A stretch of 19,501 nt of DNA from Dehalococcoidales bacterium (GTDB lineage: Bacteria > Chloroflexota > Dehalococcoidia > Dehalococcoidales > ARS1013). A program made the position numbers and the translations under genes. Positions 12,976 to 19,501 of this stretch are shown in pieces. Location: assembly GCA_030672225.1 (NCBI GenBank), contig DAOVGW010000054.1:1-19501 (forward strand). Direction: 5' to 3'. Position 1 is the first letter of the stretch. Every line of letters begins with the position of its first letter. The notes beneath the pieces were generated by a model that saw nothing but the letters and a program-made list of their open reading frames with translations, had not been told where the DNA came from and did no database searches.

Positions 12976-14433
12976 CTAGCGCCACCTCCAGAAAGCCGGG
13001 GTAAAGAGCACCAGCAGGGTAAAAAGCTCAAGGCGGCCGGCTAACATACAGAAGATAAGCACCCCCTTACCGAGGGAGGGGATAAAGAAATAGTTTTCTT
13101 GAGGTCCAACTAAGCCCAAGCCGGGGCCGACATTACCCAGAGAAGCGGTAACTGAAGACAGTGCCGTCAAATTGTCCAGCCCAATGGCACTCATTATCAG
13201 AAAGCCGGCAATCAGGGTGACCAAGTATAGAATAGCCAGGCCAATAATTCTGGAGGTGACTTCTTCTGAGATTACACTGCCGCCAACCTTTAGCGGGATT
13301 ACGGCGCGGGGGTTAAAGGCGAGCAAGATTCGGCGGTAGGTGTATTTGGCCAGTACCAGGAGACGGATAACCTTTAAGGCGCCCCCGGTTGAACCGGCTG
13401 AGGCGCCGATTACCATCAGGATAAGTAGCGCTGAGCGGGCAAATGCCGGCCAGGCATTAAAATCAGTGGTGCTAAAGCCAGTTGTGGTCATAATGGACAC
13501 GGTGTTAAAGCTGCCGTATCTTATTGCGTCTCCAATAGACATCTCCGGCACCATATTCCTGATGAGGTCAAGGTTAATAAGAAGGACGGCTCCGATGAGG
13601 AGGAAAATGTAGAGCCTAAACTCTGGGTTTGAAAAAAGGCGCCCCGGCTGGCGCTTCCAAATGAGAAAGTAGTAAAGCCCGAAGTTTACCCCGGCGGCTA
13701 TCATGAAGAAAATAACGATGGCTTCAATGAAGATGCTGTTATAGGCACCGATGCTCAAGTCGGTAGGTGTGAAGCCGCCGATGGGGATGGTGCTGAAGGT
13801 AACTGTCAACGCATTAAATACGTCCATGTCGGCAATGCGGAGCATGACAAACTCCGCAATCGTCAGGCCCAGATAAATCAGCCACAGGGCCTTAGCGGTA
13901 TCTCGCATGCGTGCCGTTAGCCTCTCACCCTGCTGTCCTGGCATCTCAGCCTCAACCAGATGGGCAGCGCCGATGCCCAATATCGGGAAGAGAGCGACAA
14001 AGAGCATGATTATTCCCATGCCGCCGAGCCACTGGGTAAGAGAGCGCCACAGGAGGATGCCCTGGTCCTGGGTGCTAATAGAAGTGAACACGGTGGCTCC
14101 GGTGGTGGTGAAGCCGGACATCGCCTCAAAGTAGGCATCCAGGAAGCTGGGCAGGGCTCCCGATAGCTGATAGGGTAAGGCACCGAAGAGTGAGGCTAAT
14201 AGCCACCCCGAGGCGACTAGCAGTATTGCCTCTCGCCGACTTAGCCTTCCTCTGCCAACCGGCGTCAAGCGCCAGAGCAGCAGCCCCAGCCCCAGGCTGA
14301 TGGCTATTGAGATGGCAAAGGCCGTGGAACTGGGCTCGTTATTGTAAAGGCTCCAGCTCAGTGGCAGGAGCATGGTAAGTCCTATGGCTGCTATTAATAG
14401 TCCCAGGTAATGAAGAAAAACCTTTATTCGCAT
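12976..14433 (-). CDS. trkH: TrkH/KtrB-type potassium transporter pore subunit
   Basis: A 485-aa multi-pass membrane protein that conducts K+ inward. Four M1-P-M2 repeats are recognisable from their pore loops: SGFTTTGATVF (about 106-116), STIPIGGFTPTD (214-225), MTTTGFSTTDF (about 315-325) and SLGNVGPGLG (431-440). The conserved SAGSTGGALK block (355-364) follows the third pore loop, the place of the gating loop in TrkH. Length equals classical TrkH. It starts 11 nt after the two-domain TrkA gene, with a weak ribosome site, so translation is probably coupled. The pair should form a TrkAH complex; coupling ion (H+ or Na+) cannot be read from sequence. Confidence 0.95.
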   Translation of the reverse strand: MRIKVFLHYLGLLIAAIGLTMLLPLSWSLYNNEPSSTAFAISIAISLGLGLLLWRLTPVGRGRLSRREAILLVASGWLLASLFGALPYQLSGALPSFLDAYFEAMSGFTTTGATVFTSISTQDQGILLWRSLTQWLGGMGIIMLFVALFPILGIGAAHLVEAEMPGQQGERLTARMRDTAKALWLIYLGLTIAEFVMLRIADMDVFNALTVTFSTIPIGGFTPTDLSIGAYNSIFIEAIVIFFMIAAGVNFGLYYFLIWKRQPGRLFSNPEFRLYIFLLIGAVLLINLDLIRNMVPEMSIGDAIRYGSFNTVSIMTTTGFSTTDFNAWPAFARSALLILMVIGASAGSTGGALKVIRLLVLAKYTYRRILLAFNPRAVIPLKVGGSVISEEVTSRIIGLAILYLVTLIAGFLIMSAIGLDNLTALSSVTASLGNVGPGLGLVGPQENYFFIPSLGKGVLIFCMLAGRLELFTLLVLFTPAFWRWR

Positions 14434-14444
14434 TATCGTTTATC

Positions 14445-15809
14445 TTACTTGAAGAGCTTTTCCACTGAATGGACAACCGAGAGAGGAGATACTATGATAA
14501 CATGGTCTCCTGGCTGGACCAGGCTGTCGCCTGGTGGAATAATGACACGGTCATTACGAATAATGGCGCCGGCTATTGCCCCTTTTGGTAGGCCGGCGTC
14601 GCTAATCTTCTTGTTGGCAATATGTGCTTGGGGGCTGGTAACAAACTCAACGGCTTCTAGCTGCTGACCCTCCAGCAGTGCTGCCGAAATGGCTCCGCCA
14701 TGGAGGACGAAGTGAGCGATTTTGTCAGCCGTTAGCAGGGTGGGTAAGGCGGCGACATCAACCCCTATCGCTTCAGCCAGAGGGACATATCCCGGCTTAT
14801 TAATGATTACTAAACTTCGGGGCACCCCCAGGTTCTTAGCTAGCAAACCGCAGAGGATATTGAGTTCATCGCTCTGGGTGGTAGCCACAAAGGCATCTGC
14901 TGATGGCACCCCCTGTTCAATGAGAAAGTCGCGGTCAGTGCCATCGCCCTGTAGTACTACCGTTTGTTCTAGCTTGGCGGCTATCTCCTGGCAGCGGCTT
15001 AAATCACTCTCAATAACCTTAACCATAACCCCGTGCCTCTTAAGTCCTTCAGCGAGAAGAAAGCCGATTCGCCCGCCACCAAGGATAACCACACTCTTGG
15101 CCGGACGCTTGGGTTTACTGAACATCTGGCCCAGTTCATCAATGAACTCTCGGGAGGCAACCAGGTAGACGCTATCGCCTTGTGTTATCACTTCCTCAGG
15201 GCTGGGCGTAATGATGCCCCCGGCACGGACAATGGCGGCGATAACGCATGGTTTGGGAAAGGCAATTTGACTTAAGTTTTTATCAACCAGTGCTTCCCCC
15301 TCCACCATAAACTCCCTTATTTGAACAAGACCGTTGGCGAAGCTCTCTACCGGCGTCGAGTAGAAGCCGGAGAGGATACCCATTATTTCCTTGGCCGCTT
15401 CAGCTTCAGGGTTGATAAAGACATCTATCCCCAGGCTTCTGGGCCTGATTATCTTGCGGGTGGCTTGGGGTGACTTAGCCGGGGTAACAAAGTAGCCCGA
15501 AAATTCGGGGTTTCTGATTCTGGCGGCGGTGGTGCTGGCACCTAGTTCCTTGGCCATGAAGCAGGTGACCATATTGGTTTCATCACTATCGGTGACGGCC
15601 AGGACCAGGTCGGCGCGGTCAGCTTCGGCTTCTCTTAAGACATTGGGAGTGGCGGCATTGCCGTGGACGGTTTTAACGTCAAGCTGGCGGCGAATGGTCT
15701 CTAGTACCTCCTCAGATACCTCTACGACAACCACCTCATGCCCCTCCTCGGCTAGCAAAGAGGCTATGTGGGAGCCTATTACCCCACCGCCGGCTATGAT
15801 GATATACAT
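14445..15809 (-). CDS. trkA: TrkA potassium uptake regulator with two RCK units
   Basis: A 454-aa cytoplasmic protein with two tandem RCK units, the E. coli TrkA layout. First Rossmann motif GGGVIG at 7-12, second GGGRIG at 244-249; each is followed by its own RCK-C part (about 150-232 and 368-454). It forms a gating ring under TrkH in response to nucleotides. Compared with the 220-aa paralogue, the first unit carries an insert of some 15 residues between NPEF and SLGID (around 103-125, basic: KSPQATRKIIRPR). ATG 15809 directly abuts the TAA of the upstream 58-aa ORF (TAAATG), with AGGGAT just upstream. Confidence 0.94.
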   Translation of the reverse strand: MYIIIAGGGVIGSHIASLLAEEGHEVVVVEVSEEVLETIRRQLDVKTVHGNAATPNVLREAEADRADLVLAVTDSDETNMVTCFMAKELGASTTAARIRNPEFSGYFVTPAKSPQATRKIIRPRSLGIDVFINPEAEAAKEIMGILSGFYSTPVESFANGLVQIREFMVEGEALVDKNLSQIAFPKPCVIAAIVRAGGIITPSPEEVITQGDSVYLVASREFIDELGQMFSKPKRPAKSVVILGGGRIGFLLAEGLKRHGVMVKVIESDLSRCQEIAAKLEQTVVLQGDGTDRDFLIEQGVPSADAFVATTQSDELNILCGLLAKNLGVPRSLVIINKPGYVPLAEAIGVDVAALPTLLTADKIAHFVLHGGAISAALLEGQQLEAVEFVTSPQAHIANKKISDAGLPKGAIAGAIIRNDRVIIPPGDSLVQPGDHVIIVSPLSVVHSVEKLFK

Positions 15810-15986
15810 TTATCTTATCCCTAGATACTTTCTAGCCATGCCCTTAAAGCGCCCCCGAATGCTCTTAAGAATGGCACGGAACTTTCCCCGGGGCTTTTTA
15901 AGTCTTCGTAGCACCCGCTCACCTGGCCGGGTGGCCGGTAGTTGCTCAAGCGGACTATCCTTTGTGTCTTGGGTGTTTGTCTTCAC
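15810..15986 (-). CDS. Small basic protein of unknown function, coupled to trkA
   Basis: A 58-codon ORF from GTG 15986 to a TAA that directly touches the trkA ATG. I do not recognise it. The first 20 residues are mixed and polar (KTNTQDTKDSPLEQLPATR); the remainder is strongly basic and helical in look (GERVLRRLKKPRGKFRAIL, then RGRFKGMARKYLGIR). An in-frame stop lies three codons before the GTG, so this is the only standard start; the ribosome site is poor. A strong promoter ends about 11 nt before the GTG. In favour: the exact stop/start junction and position at the head of the operon. Against: short, no SD, no known family. It could instead be a roughly 185-nt untranslated leader of trkA. 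Confidence 0.5.
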   Translation of the reverse strand: MKTNTQDTKDSPLEQLPATRPGERVLRRLKKPRGKFRAILKSIRGRFKGMARKYLGIR

Positions 15987-16003
15987 TGCTCTTTAGTTTA
16001 TGA

Positions 16004-16032
16004 ATTCTATGCCCTTATCTACTGGCTGTCAA
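16004..16032 (-). promoter_or_regulatory. Strong promoter of the Trk potassium-uptake cluster
   Basis: On the minus strand a perfect -35 TTGACA (16032-16027), a 17-bp spacer and a -10 TAGAAT (16009-16004, five of six). This is the best consensus promoter in the window. The transcript would start near 15997. Confidence 0.75.
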
Positions 16033-16143
16033 TAGTTAAAAAGAATAACCCTCAAAGCAGAGTTCAGGGTCCGGTGAAATGCCCTGGATAAATCAGGCAC
16101 TTTCTTTGTTCACAGAAAGCCTTAGAGCTTTCCGTATGGCTGG

Positions 16144-17088
16144 CTAGCTCTGGGGTGGTGCTTTTTCGTCATCTTCTAGTTTGCCAATGCGCAATTTGCA
16201 GAAAATATCGTTGGCACTGCACTGCTCACACTCCATCTGGACGGTTGAGTGTTCAATGTCATATTGCTGTCGGAGCACATCTTCAATCTTCTGGCGGATG
16301 GCGGCTGCCTCACTGGTGGGCAGGTCATCAATAAGCACATGGCAGCTCATGGCATGTAGTTCTGGGCTAATGCTCCAGACATGAATATCGTGTACATCCC
16401 TTACTCTCGGCACCTGGCCCAGGGTATCTACCAGCTTTTTTACATCTATCTCAGGTGGTGTAGCCTCTAGAAGAACTCTCAGACCTTCCTTAAATATACG
16501 CCAGGCAGCCAGAATAATAATCAGGCCAATAAGGACACTGATAATCGGGTCGACCACGAACAATCCGGTGAGCAGTATAATGATGCCGCCAATGATTACG
16601 CCTATTGAGGCTAAGGCATCACCCAGGGCATGCCAGAAGGCGCTGCGAACATTAAGGTTACCTCGCTGTTCCTTTCTTAGCCAGAAGGCGACAAAGAGAT
16701 TGACGCTCAAGCCCACCATGGCTACAGATAGCATGAGCAGGCTATTAACCTCTGGCGGCTGCCCCAGGCGCTGGAAGGCTTCGTAGAAGATGACAGCGGC
16801 GATGGCAAAGATGCTGATAGCGTTTACCACAGCAATTATTACTCCCACCCGGTGATAGCCAAAGGTCATGCCGTGGCTGGCGGGGCGTTCTGCCTGTCTT
16901 ACGCCATACCAGCTTAAGGAAAGAGCGATAACATCAGCAAATACATGCCCGGCATCGGCAAGTAGAGCTAGGCTGTTAGATAAAAGCCCGCCGGCGACTT
17001 CGGCTACCAGAATGAAACTGGTAAGCATGATGCCAAACTTAAGTTTGCTGGCTACCGGCAACGCCCGGTGATGAGCATGTTTAGTCAA
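16144..17088 (-). CDS. Cation diffusion facilitator (CzcD/ZitB-like metal efflux)
   Basis: A 314-aa inner-membrane antiporter that exports divalent metals such as Zn2+, Co2+ or Cd2+ in exchange for protons. Six helices are expected from the hydrophobic pattern. The metal site is formed by the two HxxxD motifs, DAGHVFAD in helix 2 and WHALGD in helix 5, the pattern of zinc-type CDFs. The cytoplasmic domain (about 210-290) contains VHDIHVWSISPELHAMSCHV and a Cys group MECEQC...FC. The N-terminus is short and His-containing (KHAHHR). Two adjacent TTG codons could start it (17091, 17088); GGAGAG upstream is better spaced for 17088. It is divergent from the phosphate uptake pair. Confidence 0.9.
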   Translation of the reverse strand: MTKHAHHRALPVASKLKFGIMLTSFILVAEVAGGLLSNSLALLADAGHVFADVIALSLSWYGVRQAERPASHGMTFGYHRVGVIIAVVNAISIFAIAAVIFYEAFQRLGQPPEVNSLLMLSVAMVGLSVNLFVAFWLRKEQRGNLNVRSAFWHALGDALASIGVIIGGIIILLTGLFVVDPIISVLIGLIIILAAWRIFKEGLRVLLEATPPEIDVKKLVDTLGQVPRVRDVHDIHVWSISPELHAMSCHVLIDDLPTSEAAAIRQKIEDVLRQQYDIEHSTVQMECEQCSANDIFCKLRIGKLEDDEKAPPQS

Positions 17089-17174
17089 CAACGCTCTCCA
17101 TATCTTTAATTGACAACCAAGTATATTTTAGCTTAAACTCTACCTAAAATTAAAGTAGTAGTTTTACTAGTTGT

Positions 17175-17204
17175 TTGATTATGATGTGCCCTACTAATTA
17201 TAAA
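17175..17204 (+). promoter_or_regulatory. Possible promoter of the phosphate uptake pair
   Basis: TTGATT (17175-17180), 18-bp spacer, TATAAA (17199-17204), about 30 nt before the start. Matches are moderate (four and five of six). Confidence 0.4.
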
Positions 17205-17235
17205 ATGTATTTTCCCAGGCAGAGGAGGAGTGACT

Positions 17236-17865
17236 GTGATTAAGTTCCCCTTTATTCCCCGCGAGGAGAAATTTTTTGACCTCTTTGAGCAGGGCGCCCG
17301 GAATATGGTAAAGACCGCCCGGGGACTAAAAGAGTTGCTTGATAGCTGGGAAAATGTTGCCATAAAGGTGGCTGAGATAACTGAGCTGGAGCATGAGGGG
17401 GATTCAATTACCCATCAGATTGTAGCCCAGCTTCACCGCACCTTTGTCACCCCATTTGACCGCGAGGATATAGCACTGCTGTCTCATGTCATGGATGATG
17501 TTACCGATTTTATCCACGCCGCCGCTGATGCCATACTTATTTATAAGATAGACCAGCCCACCCAGAGAGCCAAAGAGCTTGCCGATATTATAGTGCAGGC
17601 GGCGGTTGAGATAGAAAGAGCGGTGCCAATGCTCAGGCGTCGTTCTGAGCTAAAAAAGGTTTTGGAGCACTGCGTTGAGCTTAACCGGCTGGAGAACATG
17701 GCCGACAAGGTATTCCGCTCGGCGCTAGGTGAGCTATTTGATGATGGCAAAGATACGGCCTATATTATCAAGTGGCGAGAGATTTATGAGCATATGGAGA
17801 GCGCCACTGATAGGTGCGAGGATGTGGCTAATGTCCTTGAGGGGGTAGCCCTCAAGCATGCCTGA
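17236..17865 (+). CDS. DUF47/PhoU-like phosphate transport regulator
   Basis: A 209-aa all-helical protein of the DUF47 (PhoU-related, Pit accessory) family. Recognisable parts are FPFIPREEKFFDLFEQGARN at the N-terminus, EITELEHEGDSITHQIVAQL (about 52-71), TPFDREDIALLSHVMDDVTDFI (about 76-97) and WREIYEHMESATDRCEDVANVL near the end. The acidic E/D repeats of the two halves are the metal-binding type motifs of PhoU proteins. Two GTG starts are possible (17230, 17236); AGGAGG at 17222-17227 is best spaced for 17236. Its last codons overlap the pit ATG by 8 bp, so the two are translationally coupled, and it most likely controls the PiT permease. Confidence 0.9.
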   Translation: MIKFPFIPREEKFFDLFEQGARNMVKTARGLKELLDSWENVAIKVAEITELEHEGDSITHQIVAQLHRTFVTPFDREDIALLSHVMDDVTDFIHAAADAILIYKIDQPTQRAKELADIIVQAAVEIERAVPMLRRRSELKKVLEHCVELNRLENMADKVFRSALGELFDDGKDTAYIIKWREIYEHMESATDRCEDVANVLEGVALKHA

Positions 17866-18856
17866 CCCCTCCCTATTGCTTGTTCTTATTATCATTCTGG
17901 CTCTCGGTTTTGGTGTTGTCAACGGTTTCAATGATGCCGCTAACGCCATCGCTACGGTAATCGGTACCCGAGCCCTTTCCCCTCGAAGAGCTATAATCAT
18001 GGCCGCTATTTTTAATCTGGCTGGGGCTGTCACCGGCACCGCTGTCGCCAAGACTATTGGCAAAGGGATTTTAACCCCAGAAGTTATTTCAGAGTTCGCC
18101 TATGTGCCAGTGATTGCTGCTCTAGCTGCCGTTATTATCTGGACTACTCTGGCTACTTACTATGGTCTGCCGGTAAGCTTGACCCACGGCTTTATTGCCG
18201 CCCTGGCGGCGGCTGGGATAGCCTTGGCTGGTAGCGGGGCAGTGATGTGGGGTGTCATGGGGAAAATTCTGTCGGCGGTGGTTAGCGCCCCATTTCTCGG
18301 TTTCATTGGTGGTTTTGCGCTGATGGTTATCTTGCTGTGGCTGTTCCGAAAGAGCCTTCCCGCCAGGGCAAGAGGTATTTTTGGCAATCTGCAAATTCTT
18401 TCGGCAGCCTTTCTGGCCTATAGCCATGGTAAGAACGATGGCCAGATGCCGATAGGTATTATCACCATGGCACTGGTTACTGCTGGCTATGCTAGCTGGG
18501 AGCATATCCCGTGGTGGGTTATAATCTTATCGGCCATGGCCATTAGCTCGGGGACGGCTGTTGGTGGCTGGCGGGTGATTAGAACAGTGGGGCTCAAGAT
18601 TACTACTCTTCGCCCGGTGCATGGCTTTGCCGCTCAAACTGCGGCGGCTTCGGTTATTGAGGTGGCTTCACAACTGGGTATTCCGGTAAGCACCACCCAC
18701 TGCATAACCTCATCTGTTATGGGGGTGGGGACTACCCGGCGGGTGTCAGCGGTACGCTGGGGGATTGCCAGGAATATTGTCACCGCCTGGATAGTAACCT
18801 TTCCTGTCTGTGGTGGGCTGGGTTATTTGTTTGCCTCGCTGCTGGGCTCTTTATAA
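17858..18856 (+). CDS. pit: PiT-family inorganic phosphate transporter
   Basis: A 332-aa membrane protein that imports phosphate, often as a metal-phosphate complex, with H+ or Na+. The family signature occurs twice, as expected for inverted repeats: NGFNDAANAIATVIGTRAL (22-40) and SHGKNDGQMPIGI (179-191). The second half also has HGFAAQTAAASVIEVASQ and PVSTTHCITSSVMGVG (276-291). About ten hydrophobic segments are visible. It overlaps the DUF47 gene and ends 8 bp from the convergent gmk. At 332 aa it is close to the short PiT form typical when a DUF47 partner is present. Confidence 0.94.
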   Translation: MPDPSLLLVLIIILALGFGVVNGFNDAANAIATVIGTRALSPRRAIIMAAIFNLAGAVTGTAVAKTIGKGILTPEVISEFAYVPVIAALAAVIIWTTLATYYGLPVSLTHGFIAALAAAGIALAGSGAVMWGVMGKILSAVVSAPFLGFIGGFALMVILLWLFRKSLPARARGIFGNLQILSAAFLAYSHGKNDGQMPIGIITMALVTAGYASWEHIPWWVIILSAMAISSGTAVGGWRVIRTVGLKITTLRPVHGFAAQTAAASVIEVASQLGIPVSTTHCITSSVMGVGTTRRVSAVRWGIARNIVTAWIVTFPVCGGLGYLFASLLGSL

Positions 18857-18864
18857 TGATAAGC

Positions 18865-19500
18865 CTATAATCTGACCTCTCTGGGGGTTACCCGGCACTT
18901 TTCGGCGGTAATAATAGCCAAAATGTCCGATACCACTTGGTCAATCCCATCCTGCTCGTTTATTACTACAAAGTCAAACAGGGGTAGCTTTTTTACCTCT
19001 TCCTCGGCCGTTTTCAGGCGTAGGGCTAAGGAAGCGGCTGATTCTGTATTGCGTTGTTTGAGTCTGGTGGCAAGCTCTGGCATTGACGGCGGCACCAGAA
19101 ATATAAATACTGCTTGAGGCAGAATTTTTCTAATAGTGGTTGCTCCTTGAACATCAACCTTTACAATGGTGTCTTGCCCCTTCTCCAGTGCCTCCTTGAC
19201 TGATTGTTTCGGCACCCCATACCGGTTGCCATAGACATTGGCCCACTCTAATAGTTCCCCATGCTCAATCATCTTTTGGAAGCTTTCCCTTGAGACGAAG
19301 TGATAATCTACATTGTCTCTCTCATTGGAGCGCTGAGGTCGTGTGGTTACCGTCACTATATATTGAAGAGGGTAGCCCAGCTCTTTCATCCTGGCTAAAA
19401 CGGCATCCTTACCGCTGCCGGAGGGACCGGAGAGGACCAGGAGTAACGGCTTGGTAGCTAGGTTTAGTCGGCCCTGGCTTTTATAGCTCGGCTTTGTCAT
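18865..19500 (-). CDS. gmk: Guanylate kinase
   Basis: A 211-aa cytoplasmic enzyme that phosphorylates GMP to GDP with ATP. P-loop GPSGSGK at 25-31, the GMP-binding stretch TTRPQRSNERDNVDYHFVS (52-70), GNRYGVPK (91-98) and VDVQGA (115-120) are all present. The ATG at 19500 is one base from the window edge, so a longer start or the ribosome site cannot be judged. The 18 residues before the first strand (LLLVLSG) are more than the usual short lead, so an internal start is possible. It converges with pit; the 8-bp gap leaves no room for a separate terminator. Confidence 0.93.
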   Translation of the reverse strand: MTKPSYKSQGRLNLATKPLLLVLSGPSGSGKDAVLARMKELGYPLQYIVTVTTRPQRSNERDNVDYHFVSRESFQKMIEHGELLEWANVYGNRYGVPKQSVKEALEKGQDTIVKVDVQGATTIRKILPQAVFIFLVPPSMPELATRLKQRNTESAASLALRLKTAEEEVKKLPLFDFVVINEQDGIDQVVSDILAIITAEKCRVTPREVRL

Positions 19501-19501
19501 C

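Noticed and set aside
15529..15996. Long plus-strand ORF opposite trkA and the small basic ORF.
   Set aside because: Composition is Ser/Thr-rich shadow coding of the reverse strand, with no motif; the minus-strand genes account for the region.
16076..16132. Hairpins after the cation efflux gene (GAAAGC/GCTTTC at 16115-16132; imperfect stem at 16076-16104) as a terminator.
   Set aside because: No T-run follows on the minus strand; the first stem is short and the second imperfect, so I did not call a terminator.

Overview
The window looks like a chromosomal housekeeping segment of a mid-GC bacterium. Gene content, order and protein style suggest Chloroflexota, possibly Dehalococcoidia, but that placement is an inference from pattern; no rRNA or other definitive marker is present. 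Coding density is high. There are no tRNA or rRNA genes, insertion sequences, phage genes or CRISPR arrays. Non-ATG starts are frequent: GTG for pyrF, dtd, the Fur-family gene, comEC and the PhoU-like gene; TTG for folC and the cation efflux gene.

Layout. Positions 1-2358 (minus): the N-terminal end of ilvE, an MscS-type channel with an added zinc ribbon, a DUF951 protein and pyrF. pyrF and folC (2477-3811, plus) diverge from a shared promoter region. A small SWIM zinc-finger protein (minus) converges on folC. Then come dtd (plus) and a metal-uptake block at 4927-8002 (plus): a Fur-family regulator followed by an energy-coupling-factor nickel/cobalt importer (CbiM, a PDGLE protein, CbiQ, CbiO). 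Positions 8030-11012 (minus) carry the DNA-uptake pair comEA-comEC. Positions 11343-15986 (minus) form a potassium-uptake cluster: a 58-aa basic ORF, a two-RCK TrkA, TrkH, a universal stress protein, a lone TrkA-N domain and a single-RCK TrkA. A cation diffusion facilitator (minus) diverges from a PhoU-like/PiT phosphate uptake pair (plus). gmk (minus) closes the window.

The most notable part is the nickel/cobalt block. Two 32-bp arrays, one before the regulator and one before cbiM, share the same architecture: four TGCA-centred hexamers with centres 10, 6 and 10 bp apart. The first array supplies the -35 element of a good promoter for the regulator, which suggests autoregulation and co-regulation of the importer. 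The best-supported start of CbiM is an ATA codon behind a strong Shine-Dalgarno sequence. Starting there restores the metal-binding N-terminus (Met1-His2) and puts the third ligand at His67, the known family position. This is either a real AUA start on a metal transporter or a one-base error or mutation.

The K+ cluster has two good sigma70-type promoters, one before the small ORF/TrkA/TrkH and one before the Usp/TrkA genes, so the two halves may be controlled separately.
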